A DNA stretch of 64,000 nt. Source: Labedella gwakjiensis (lineage in GTDB: Bacteria > Actinomycetota > Actinomycetes > Actinomycetales > Microbacteriaceae). The stretch lies in contig NZ_PYAU01000001.1 in the NCBI RefSeq assembly GCF_003014675.1, forward strand, positions 2,728,001 to 2,792,000, read 5' to 3'. The notes under the pieces were generated by a model. That model was not told the DNA's origin and made no database searches. It worked only from the letters and a program-made list of their open reading frames with translations. Shown here piece by piece: positions 51,568 through 59,426 of the stretch (the stretch's first letter is position 1; each line of letters begins with the position of its first letter). A program made the position numbers and the translations under genes.

Positions 51568-53718
51568 ATGCCGTACACCGGTCACCGTCGTTCGTCCGGA
51601 CGATCGTCCAGCCGCACTGTCGCGCGTCACGACGACGATGCGCCGCTCATCCCGATCCTCGCGCGCAAGGTGCGCGAGGTCGAGGCGAAGGCCCAGAAGG
51701 GCAAGGTCGGCCCGACCAATCGGGTCAAGTTCCAGGTCATCGCGTTCCTCGTCCGCGAGGAGCGCGCGCGTGTCAAAGCCGACACGACGCTCGACCCCGC
51801 CGCACGCGCCGAACTCCTCAAGCGTCTCGACGGTGTCGCCCAGATCCTCGCGAAGACCGCGGCCCGCGACACGTCGCTCATCGCCCTCCTCGAGGTCGAC
51901 CAGACGACGAGTCCCGTCGCCCAGCGTCTCCGCCGCGACTGGCTCATCGAGTCGGGCGCGGAACTGAGCCCCGACGAGCTCATCATCTCGACGCAGAAGG
52001 TCGAGGTGCCGTCCATGATTCCCGCCGGGCTCGCCGAGCGTCAGGTGCTGCCGCAGTCCGTCGTGTCCCGTCAGCTGGCGAACCCGTTCCTGCCGCCCGA
52101 CTTCAGCAAGGCGGAACCCGCAACGACCCCGCGTCGACGCCTCGACGGCTGGGAGCTCATGAGCCCCCTCTACAAGGCATTCGAGCAGGGCGCCGGGGGA
52201 GGGGCGGCCTCGATGGAGCTTCCGGAGGCTCCGGAGATCGATCGTCTCGCTCCGCGCGGCATGGAGATCATGCGGCACCAGGCGCGTTTCGTCGAAGCCG
52301 TGCGTGAGGGGCACCGCAGCTTCCTCCTCGCCGACGAGCCCGGACTCGGCAAGACGGCGCAATCCGTCCTCGCCGCGTCGATCGCCGACGCGTACCCGCT
52401 GCTCGTCATCGTGCCCAACGTCGTGAAGATGAACTGGGCGAGGGAAGTGGAGCGCTGGACGCCGCTTCGCCGTGCCACCGTGATCCACGGCGATGGCCGC
52501 GACATCGACGCCTTCGCGGATGTCGTCATCGTCAACTACGAGGTCCTCGATCGCCACCTCGGGTGGCTCGGACAGCTCGGGTTCAAGGGCATGGTCGTCG
52601 ACGAGGCGCACTTCATCAAGAACCTGCACTCGCAGCGCTCCCAGCACGTGCTCTCGCTCGCGCAGCGCATCCGCGAGCGCGCGCCGGGCGGCGACCCTCT
52701 CATGCTCGCTCTCACGGGAACGCCGCTCATCAACGACGTCGAGGACTTCAACGCCATCTGGCAGTTCCTCGGCTGGGTGTCGAACGACAAGCCGATGCCG
52801 GAACTCATGGAACGCCTCGACGCCACGGGACTGACGCCCGCGGACCACGCGTTCTACCGCGAGGCGCGTAACGCGGTCATCGACATGGGGATCGTGCGTC
52901 GTCGCAAGGTCGACGTCGCCGCGGACCTCCCCGCGAAGCGCATCGCCGACCTGCCGGTGGAACTCGACGACGAACTCGGTCGTTCGATCCGCGACGCCGA
53001 GCGCGAGCTCGGCGCCCGACTCCTCACGCGCTACCAGCGTGCGGCCGGGGCGCGGGGCGACGACTGGCGCGAGCCGTCGACCGAGCTGCTGCGCATGGTC
53101 GCCCAGTCCGAGCTCGACGAGGCGAAGGCCTCGGGCGGCCAGGAGAACGTCTTCACGATGGTGCGGAAGATCGGTCAGGCCAAGGCCGGACTGGCTGCGG
53201 ACTACACCGCGCAGCTCGCCCGCTCCGTCGGCAAGGTCGTGTTCTTCGCGAAGCACATCGACGTGATGGACCAGGCCGAGCGTGTCTTCCAGGCTCGCGG
53301 CATCGGGACGGTGTCCATCCGCGGAGACCAGCAGGCGATCGCGCGCCAGCAGGCCATCGATGCGTTCAACACGGACGATTCCGTCTCGATCGCGGTCTGT
53401 TCGCTCACCGCGGCGGGCGTCGGCGTCAACCTGCAGGCCGCATCCAACGTCGTGCTCGCTGAGCTGTCGTGGACCGCGGCGGAGCAGACGCAGGCGATCG
53501 ACCGCGTGCACCGCATCGGCCAGGACGAGCCGGTCACCGCGTGGCGGATCATCGCAGCTCACACGATCGACACCAAGATCGCCGAGCTCATCGACTCGAA
53601 GCAGGGCCTCGCGGCCCGCGCCCTCGACGGCTCCGATCAGGACGCCGGATCGAGCGACTCCGTGCAGCTCAACGCGCTCATCCACCTGCTCACGCAGGCG
53701 ATCGAGGACGCAGCCTAG
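51568..53718 (+). CDS. SNF2-family DNA helicase/translocase
   Basis: 716 residues. A basic N-terminal region of about 240 residues has no recognised domain. The SNF2 ATPase core follows: motif I DEPGLGKT (about 256-263), motif II DEAHFIKN (about 346), motif III LTGTPL, then the C-terminal lobe with GVGVNLQAASNVVL and motif VI DRVHRIGQ. The gene stands alone, with no nuclease or methylase beside it. The closest functional analogy is with SMARCAL1-like or RapA-like translocases; this is inferred. Confidence 0.88.
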   Translation: MPYTGHRRSSGRSSSRTVARHDDDAPLIPILARKVREVEAKAQKGKVGPTNRVKFQVIAFLVREERARVKADTTLDPAARAELLKRLDGVAQILAKTAARDTSLIALLEVDQTTSPVAQRLRRDWLIESGAELSPDELIISTQKVEVPSMIPAGLAERQVLPQSVVSRQLANPFLPPDFSKAEPATTPRRRLDGWELMSPLYKAFEQGAGGGAASMELPEAPEIDRLAPRGMEIMRHQARFVEAVREGHRSFLLADEPGLGKTAQSVLAASIADAYPLLVIVPNVVKMNWAREVERWTPLRRATVIHGDGRDIDAFADVVIVNYEVLDRHLGWLGQLGFKGMVVDEAHFIKNLHSQRSQHVLSLAQRIRERAPGGDPLMLALTGTPLINDVEDFNAIWQFLGWVSNDKPMPELMERLDATGLTPADHAFYREARNAVIDMGIVRRRKVDVAADLPAKRIADLPVELDDELGRSIRDAERELGARLLTRYQRAAGARGDDWREPSTELLRMVAQSELDEAKASGGQENVFTMVRKIGQAKAGLAADYTAQLARSVGKVVFFAKHIDVMDQAERVFQARGIGTVSIRGDQQAIARQQAIDAFNTDDSVSIAVCSLTAAGVGVNLQAASNVVLAELSWTAAEQTQAIDRVHRIGQDEPVTAWRIIAAHTIDTKIAELIDSKQGLAARALDGSDQDAGSSDSVQLNALIHLLTQAIEDAA

Positions 53719-53738
53719 GGGGCTCTGCTCCACGCCAA

Positions 53739-53786
53739 CCGTCGAGCGTCGTCACACCGGTCAGCCGGTGGGACGACGCTCGACGG
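53739..53786. terminator. hairpin between the helicase and response-regulator genes
   Basis: CCGTCGAGCGTCGTC pairs with GACGACGCTCGACGG (15 perfect base pairs), with an inner CACCGG/CCGGTG stem around TCAG. CGTTCT follows. It lies between converging genes and is probably bidirectional. Confidence 0.75.
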
Positions 53787-53790
53787 CGTT

Positions 53791-54474
53791 CTACGGGCGC
53801 GACCAGCGGGAACCCGGCCGCGCCGCGCGGAAGCGGTGCTCCGGGCGGCCCGTGCTGCCGTAGCTCAGGCTCACGGTGGCGCTCCCGTCGCGAGCGAGCG
53901 CCGCGAGGTAGCGCTGGGCCGTCGCCCGCGAGATGCCGACGCGAGCGGCGACCTCAGGGGCCGAGAGGTCCGCATCCGATGACGTGAGAGCCTCGAGCAC
54001 GGCCGCCTCGGTCGGAGCCCGTCCGCCCGATGTCGCCGACCCGTCGGCGACGACGAGCGCCCGGCGCGCCCGGCCGATCGTGTCCTGATCGGTGTCCGCA
54101 CCGGCCGCGAGCAGGTTGCGGTAGCGCGTGTACCCCCGCAGCAGGTCGCCGAGGCGCTCGTCGGGGAAGGGCTTCACGAGGTATCCGAAGGCGCCGCTGC
54201 GGAAGGCACGTCGCACGGTGTCGCCGTCTGTCGCGGCCGACAGCACGATCGCATCGACGTCGAGTCGCCGCACGAGGTCGATGCCGTCGCCGTCCGGCAG
54301 ATACACGTCCGCGAGGACGAGGTCCACGTGGGTTCCCGCGATCAGGCGTTCGGCCTCCGCTCGTGTGCCGGCCGTGCCCACGACCTCGAAGCCCGCGGTC
54401 GCCGCGACGATGTCGCCGTGCAGTCCGGCGACACGGAAGTCGTCGTCCACGATCGCGACGGTCAGTCCGGTCAT
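53791..54474 (-). CDS. response regulator, CitB/DcuR type
   Basis: 227 residues. Receiver domain with DDD (10-12), phospho-acceptor Asp56 in VLADVYLPDGDG and the lysine in GYLVKPF. The C-terminal winged helix (LSAPEVAARVGISRATAQRYLAAL) matches the CitB family that controls citrate or dicarboxylate uptake. Its start overlaps the end of the kinase gene by four bases. The likely target is the divergent CitMHS transporter. Confidence 0.92.
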   Translation of the reverse strand: MTGLTVAIVDDDFRVAGLHGDIVAATAGFEVVGTAGTRAEAERLIAGTHVDLVLADVYLPDGDGIDLVRRLDVDAIVLSAATDGDTVRRAFRSGAFGYLVKPFPDERLGDLLRGYTRYRNLLAAGADTDQDTIGRARRALVVADGSATSGGRAPTEAAVLEALTSSDADLSAPEVAARVGISRATAQRYLAALARDGSATVSLSYGSTGRPEHRFRAARPGSRWSRP

Positions 54475-56204
54475 TCGTCCTCCTCGGTTCCGTTCGAGCC
54501 GGGAGCCCGACTCGACACCCCGTCGCCATCCGAGTGCACGGCGCCCGGGAGACGCACGCAGAAGACGGCGCCGTGGCGGCCGGCGGCGCCCGTGGAGGCG
54601 AGCCAGAGGTCGCCGCCGCTCCGGCGGGCGATATCGCGGGACAGGGGGAGGCCGATGCCGTGTCCGTGCACCGGATCCGACCGCCCGTCCCGCTCCCTGC
54701 GCTGGGCGAACGGATCCCCGGAGACCCCGACGCCCGAGTCCATGACGGAGAGGTACAGGTCCTCACCGTCCACGAGCGCCTCGACCTCCACCCAGGCGTC
54801 CCCGCCGTCGGCCGCGGGCGATTCGACGGCCGCGTCGATGCCGTTGTCGACGAGGTTGCCGAGGATCGTCGTGACGTCGTCCGGCTGTCGCAGCGAGCCG
54901 TGGGCGTCGGTGTCGTTCCCGATCCTCAGACGCACGCCGCGTTCCTCGGCCTCGACGCCCTTCGCGCCGAGGAAGGCCTGCAGGAACGGCTCGCGGATCA
55001 GGTCCGCGTTCTCGAGAGGGAAACGGACGGGACCGATCCCGACGACCCCGGCGAGGTAGTCGCTCGCCTCCTCCACGTCGTTGTTGCGGAGCAGACCACT
55101 CAGCACGTGCAGGCGGTTGGCGAACTCGTGCCGCTGCGCACGGAGGGCGTTGCCGAGGGTCTCCACGGCGGTGAGGCGCCGACTCAGGGCCTCGACATCG
55201 GTGCGGTCCCGCACGATCGCGACCCGTCCGATCCGTCGGCCGTCGCGGTTCACCGGCCTGCTCTCGAGGAAGAGCACCCGATCCCCGTGGACGAGGGGAC
55301 CGCTCACGCCGTCATCCGCGAGCAGCGCCGCGATGTCCCCTCCCACGACAGCCGCGAGGGGACGCCCGACCGCGTCGGAGATGCCGAGGAGCTCGAGGGC
55401 TCGTGGGTTCGCCACGGTCACCCGGCCTCCGACGTCCGTTCCGAGCACACCGTCGCCGACACCGCCGAGCACGGCCTCCTGGTCGAGCGCGAGGCCGAGG
55501 AGCTCGTCAGGCTCGAGCCCGAGTGTGTCCCGCCGCAGTCGCCGCGCGATGATCCACGCAGCCAACGCGCCGACGAGCAGGGCGAACACCGCGGCGAGGC
55601 CGACGGGAGCGGCGTCGGCCGCGACGGTCGCCCACACGCGCGACGGGGCGAATCCGACGCTCACCTCGCCCACCACCCGGTCGGGGTCGTCGAGTGAGCG
55701 GATCGGCACCTTGGCCCGTGCCGAGTCGCCGAGCGTTCCCCGCTCCCATGACACCGTCTCCTCACCCGCGAGCGCCGATTCCGGACTCGTGGAGACGGGG
55801 TCGCCGATGCGGTCCTCATCCGGGTGCGCGAGCCGACGACCGGAATCGTCGGTCACCACCACGAAGAGTGCGCCCGTGCGGTCCTCCACGTCCGAGGCGT
55901 ACTCCGCGACGTCGGAGTCGACGAGCTGCGCGTCGCTGAGCGGGACGGCGCGGTCGGACTCGCGTTCGGCGGCCTCGCGCACGCTCGGGTCGGCCGCGAC
56001 GGTCTGGGCGATGTGGAGCGCCGATGCCTGCGTCTGCTGCACGAGCCGTTGGAAACCCGTCCACGCGAAGAGCGCGGTCATGACGACGCCGACGAGCGCC
56101 ATGGCGGCGAGGATCAGCCAGAACATCTGGCGGGTGAACGGTCGGGCGCCCCCGGAGCGCCTCCGCCGCGGGAGGCTCGGGATCGGCTGCGCCTCATCCG
56201 TCAT
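54471..56204 (-). CDS. sensor histidine kinase, CitA/DcuS type
   Basis: 577 residues. Membrane helix 1 (about 26-48), an extracytoplasmic sensor domain (about 50-180), membrane helix 2 (VGLAAVFALLVGALAAWII), a PAS domain (GVGDGVLGTDVGGRVTVANP), and a Spo0B-like phospho-acceptor run QRHEFANRLHVLSGLL. The HATPase domain has LVDNGIDAA, DSGVGV and HGIGLPLSRDI. Domain order is that of citrate and dicarboxylate sensors. Confidence 0.93.
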   Translation of the reverse strand: MTDEAQPIPSLPRRRRSGGARPFTRQMFWLILAAMALVGVVMTALFAWTGFQRLVQQTQASALHIAQTVAADPSVREAAERESDRAVPLSDAQLVDSDVAEYASDVEDRTGALFVVVTDDSGRRLAHPDEDRIGDPVSTSPESALAGEETVSWERGTLGDSARAKVPIRSLDDPDRVVGEVSVGFAPSRVWATVAADAAPVGLAAVFALLVGALAAWIIARRLRRDTLGLEPDELLGLALDQEAVLGGVGDGVLGTDVGGRVTVANPRALELLGISDAVGRPLAAVVGGDIAALLADDGVSGPLVHGDRVLFLESRPVNRDGRRIGRVAIVRDRTDVEALSRRLTAVETLGNALRAQRHEFANRLHVLSGLLRNNDVEEASDYLAGVVGIGPVRFPLENADLIREPFLQAFLGAKGVEAEERGVRLRIGNDTDAHGSLRQPDDVTTILGNLVDNGIDAAVESPAADGGDAWVEVEALVDGEDLYLSVMDSGVGVSGDPFAQRRERDGRSDPVHGHGIGLPLSRDIARRSGGDLWLASTGAAGRHGAVFCVRLPGAVHSDGDGVSSRAPGSNGTEEDE

Positions 56205-56286
56205 TCCTGCTCCCTCCGCCGGACGTCATCCTCGGTCGTCCCGGCCTGGGTCGAGCGTAGTACCGCGGGACCGGGCGTCGTGAGCA

Positions 56287-56332
56287 CAATGCGCAGAACC
56301 GTCTTTTCACGCTATTCGCGTCCAATGCGCAG
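56287..56332 (+). promoter_or_regulatory. direct repeats, probable response-regulator sites
   Basis: CAATGCGCAG occurs at 56287-56296 and again at 56323-56332, 36 bases apart. With a -10 of TAACGT at 56361-56366 and a start near 56373, the repeats centre at about -81 and -45. There is no good -35, as expected of an activated promoter. Confidence 0.6.
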
Positions 56333-56360
56333 TAGCGAGACGGCGCTGCCCGGTCCGTCC

Positions 56361-56366
56361 TAACGT
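56361..56366 (+). promoter_or_regulatory. -10 hexamer TAACGT of the citrate transporter
   Basis: TAACGT leaves a leader of about 30 bases containing AAGGAG (56391-56396), six bases before GTG 56403. Confidence 0.5.
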
Positions 56367-56402
56367 GTGCGGACCACTCACCATCGGACGAAGGAGTCCC
56401 TC

Positions 56403-57848
56403 GTGCTCGTGATCCTCGGATTCGGGATGGTCGCCGTCTTCATGGCGCTCATCATGACCAAACGCATGACGCCCGTTCTCGCGCTCATCGTCGTCCCCAC
56501 CATCTTCGGCCTCTTCGCCGGCGCCGGCCTCGGCATCGGGGAGATGGCCCTCGACGCGATCGGGGGGCTCGCCCCCACGGCCGCGCTCCTCATGTTCGCG
56601 ATCATCTACTTCGGCGTGATGATCGACGTCGGACTCTTCGACCCGATCGTGCGGCTCATCCTGCGCATCGCGGGAAACGATCCCGTGAAGGTCGTCGTCG
56701 GAACGGCGCTCCTCGCCGCGGTGATCTCACTCGACGGCGACGGGTCGACGACGTTCATCGTCACGACGTCCGCTCTGCTCCCCATCTACCTGCGCCTCGG
56801 CCTCAGCCCTGTCGTGCTCACGTGCGTCGCGGGACTCGCCAACGGCGTCATGAACATCCTGCCGTGGGGCGGTCCGACGGCCCGAGCCGCCGCCGCGCTC
56901 GACCTGCAGGCATCCGACGTGTTCGTGCCCATGATCCCGTCCATGCTCGCGGGCATCGCCGTCGTCTTCCTCTTCGCGTGGCACCTCGGCATCCTCGAGC
57001 GTCGACGTCTCGGCGGCGACATCGATGCCTCGGTCGTCGGCGGCGCGAGCGGATCGACCGGATCCGCCGGCTCGGGCGGTCGCTCCGGTGGCCGCGGCTC
57101 GCGGTCTGGTGGCCCGCGCGGCGTCGTGATCGCCGATCACCGCATCTCCACGGAGAGCATCCGAACGCTCGTCGACGATCACGACACGGCCATGGCGGAC
57201 ACCGCACTCGACCCCACGCGGGCGACACTCCGGCCGAAGCTGCTGTGGTTCAATGCCGCTCTCACGGTCGCCGTGATGGTGCTGCTCGTACTCGACATCC
57301 TGCCGCTCGCCTACATCTTCATGGCCGCGAGTGCGATCGCCATCCTCGTGAACTTCCCGCGGGTGAAGGACCAGGCCGAACGCGTCGTCGCCCACGCTCC
57401 CAGCATCGTCGGCGTCGTCTCCATGGTGCTCGCCGCCGGTGTGCTCATCGGTGTGCTCGAGGGCACCGGCATGGTGTCGGCGATGGCCGAGTGGGTATCG
57501 GCGAGCATCCCCAGCTCGCTCGGCGCATTCTCCGCGGTCATCACCGGCCTGCTGAGCATGCCGATGACGTTCTTCCTGAGCAACGACGCGTTCTACTTCG
57601 GGATCCTTCCGGTGCTCGCCGAGAGCGCGGCGACCTTCGGCGTCGACCCCGTGGACATGGCGCGCGCCTCGATCACCGGTCAGGTCGTGCACATGCAGAG
57701 CCCGCTCGTTCCGGCGATCCTCCTGCTCGTCTCGCTCGCGGGGGTCAACCTCGGAGACCACCACAAGAAGGTGCTGTGGCGTGCGGTCGTCGTCTCGCTC
57801 GTGATGCTGCTCGTGGCCGTACTCATCGGAGCCGTCGGCATCGGCTGA
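56403..57848 (+). CDS. CitMHS-family citrate:metal symporter
   Basis: Membrane carrier of 481 residues with about twelve helices. CitMHS proteins import citrate complexed with Mg or Ca. Family runs include ILGFGMVAVFMALIMTKRM, FGVMIDVGLFDP, DGDGSTTFIVT, LPWGGPTARAA and SNDAFYFGILPVL. The central cytoplasmic loop holds an unusual Gly/Ser/Arg-rich stretch (GSGGRSGGRGSRSGG). GTG 56403 is chosen for its Shine-Dalgarno site and because the family begins at this helix. Divergent from the two-component genes. Confidence 0.93.
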   Translation: MLVILGFGMVAVFMALIMTKRMTPVLALIVVPTIFGLFAGAGLGIGEMALDAIGGLAPTAALLMFAIIYFGVMIDVGLFDPIVRLILRIAGNDPVKVVVGTALLAAVISLDGDGSTTFIVTTSALLPIYLRLGLSPVVLTCVAGLANGVMNILPWGGPTARAAAALDLQASDVFVPMIPSMLAGIAVVFLFAWHLGILERRRLGGDIDASVVGGASGSTGSAGSGGRSGGRGSRSGGPRGVVIADHRISTESIRTLVDDHDTAMADTALDPTRATLRPKLLWFNAALTVAVMVLLVLDILPLAYIFMAASAIAILVNFPRVKDQAERVVAHAPSIVGVVSMVLAAGVLIGVLEGTGMVSAMAEWVSASIPSSLGAFSAVITGLLSMPMTFFLSNDAFYFGILPVLAESAATFGVDPVDMARASITGQVVHMQSPLVPAILLLVSLAGVNLGDHHKKVLWRAVVVSLVMLLVAVLIGAVGIG

Positions 57849-57871
57849 TCCCCTCCCCACCCCCCCTCACA

Positions 57872-57925
57872 CCAAAAAGATCGCGATACACCCCGAAAGC
57901 ACGGGGTGTATCGCGATCTTTTTGG
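57872..57925. terminator. palindromic repeat, copy 2 (bidirectional terminator)
   Basis: A perfect 24-base-pair stem (57872-57895 with 57902-57925) around loop AAAGCA. Its outer part reads CCAAAAAGATCGCGATAC on the left and TATCGCGATCTTTTTGGGG on the right, so each strand leaves a run of five T near the foot of the stem. It lies between converging genes, and its right half matches copy 1 at 36452-36497. Confidence 0.85.
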
Positions 57926-57932
57926 GGTGAGG

Positions 57933-58190
57933 TCAGGCGGAGATCCGCTCCTTGACCTCGTGGAGCGAGGGGTTCGTGGCGGTCGTGCCGTCGGGGAACA
58001 CGACGGTGGGGACGGTCTGGTTGCCGCCGTTCACGCTCGCGACGTATTCGGCGGTGCCGTCGACGTTCTCGATGTCGATCTCCGTATAAGAGATACCCGC
58101 TCCGTCGAGCTGCTTCTTCAGTCGTGCGCAGTATCCGCACCACTCGGTGGTGAACATGGTGATGCTCGAGGGTTCCGGCGTGTAGTCCAT
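57933..58190 (-). CDS. mrx1: mycoredoxin (glutaredoxin-like)
   Basis: 85 residues, thioredoxin fold, active site CGYC (Cys18, Cys21) in TTEWCGYCARLK and the cis-proline run QTVPTVVFPDG. CGYC is typical of mycoredoxin-1, which reduces mycothiol-protein disulfides; this fits an actinobacterium. TAATCT lies seven bases before ATG 58190, so the transcript is probably leaderless or nearly so. Confidence 0.9.
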   Translation of the reverse strand: MDYTPEPSSITMFTTEWCGYCARLKKQLDGAGISYTEIDIENVDGTAEYVASVNGGNQTVPTVVFPDGTTATNPSLHEVKERISA

Positions 58191-58288
58191 GACTGTCAGA
58201 TTACTCCGCTCCCACGCGCTAGGGTCGTGATGGCGGCGATCGCGCCTGCGAGAGGAACGCCGCGTCCTGAGTCGAAAGGCGAAACTCG

Positions 58289-59317
58289 ATGCGAATTGGT
58301 GTGCTCACGAGCGGTGGCGACTGTCCCGGACTCAACGCGGTCATCCGCGGGGCCGTCCTCAAGGGGACCAAGATCCACAACCAGTCCTTCGTCGGAATCC
58401 GAGACGGATGGAAGGGAGTGGTCGAGGGCCTCACGATGCCCCTCGACCGCCACACGGTCCGTGGACTCGGCAAGCAGGGCGGCACCATCCTCGGAACGAG
58501 CCGCACCAACCCGTTCGAGGGCCCGCACGGAGGGCCGGAGAACGTCCAGGCCACGCTCGACCGGATCGGCGTCGACGCGCTCATCGCGATCGGCGGAGAG
58601 GGCACCCTCGCCGCGGCGAAGCGTCTCACGGATGCCGGCCTCAAGATCGTCGGCGTGCCGAAGACGATCGACAACGATCTCGACGCCACGGACTACTCCT
58701 TCGGGTTCGACACCGCCGTCGAGATCGCGACGGAGGCGATCGACCGCGTGCGCACCACCGCGGAATCGCACAAGCGCTGCATGGTCGTCGAGGTCATGGG
58801 TCGCCACGTGGGGTGGATCGCCCTCCACGCCGGCATGGCGGCGGGCGCGCACGCCATCCTCATCCCCGAGCAGCCGCAGTCGATGGAGCAGATCTGCGAG
58901 TGGGTGCAGAGCGTCGCCGATCGCGGACGTGCCCCGATCGTCGTCGTGGCGGAGGGGTTCACACTCACCACGATGGAGACGGCTCACTCCGAGAAGGGCC
59001 TCGACGCCTTCAACCGTCCCCGTCTCGGCGGTATCGCCGACATGCTCGCTCCCGAGATCGAGGCGCGCACGGGTGTCGAGTCGCGGGCGACCGTGCTCGG
59101 CCACCTGCAGCGCGGCGGCGTGCCGAGCGCGTACGACCGTGTGCTCTCCACCCGGCTCGGCATGGCGGCGATCGACTCGATCATGCGCGAGGAGTGGGGC
59201 ACCATGGTGGCGCTCCGCGGCACCGACGTCGTGAACGTCCCGTTCGAGGAGGCCGTCGGCCGCCTCAAGACCGTCCCGGACGACCGCTACGAGGAAGCCG
59301 CGATCCTCTTCGGCTGA
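58289..59317 (+). CDS. pfkA: 6-phosphofructokinase, ATP type
   Basis: Glycolytic enzyme making fructose 1,6-bisphosphate. 342 residues. N-terminal GVLTSGGDCPGLNAVIR; GGEGT with Gly105, a mark of ATP use (PPi enzymes have Asp there); PKTIDND with Lys125; catalytic MGRHVGW; and AEGFTLT. The Gly/Lys combination is the usual actinobacterial group III type. GAAAGG precedes ATG 58289. Confidence 0.95.
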   Translation: MRIGVLTSGGDCPGLNAVIRGAVLKGTKIHNQSFVGIRDGWKGVVEGLTMPLDRHTVRGLGKQGGTILGTSRTNPFEGPHGGPENVQATLDRIGVDALIAIGGEGTLAAAKRLTDAGLKIVGVPKTIDNDLDATDYSFGFDTAVEIATEAIDRVRTTAESHKRCMVVEVMGRHVGWIALHAGMAAGAHAILIPEQPQSMEQICEWVQSVADRGRAPIVVVAEGFTLTTMETAHSEKGLDAFNRPRLGGIADMLAPEIEARTGVESRATVLGHLQRGGVPSAYDRVLSTRLGMAAIDSIMREEWGTMVALRGTDVVNVPFEEAVGRLKTVPDDRYEEAAILFG

Positions 59318-59426
59318 CCCCCGCCCCGTCCGACCTCCGCGATGTGCGGGCCTTCATCCCCTCCGACGTGAATCGGGAGACGAAAGTCCGCGCGTCGGCG
59401 GAGCTGGGAGGAGGCGGGGGTGCGGA
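59317..59426. other. convergent intergenic region with nested inverted repeats
   Basis: Between pfkA and the oligopeptidase gene, ACCCCCGCC (59317-59325) faces GGCGGGGGT (59413-59421), and CTCCGC faces GCGGAG further in. It may serve as a terminator for both genes. There is no T-run and no gene in this 109-base gap. Confidence 0.4.
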
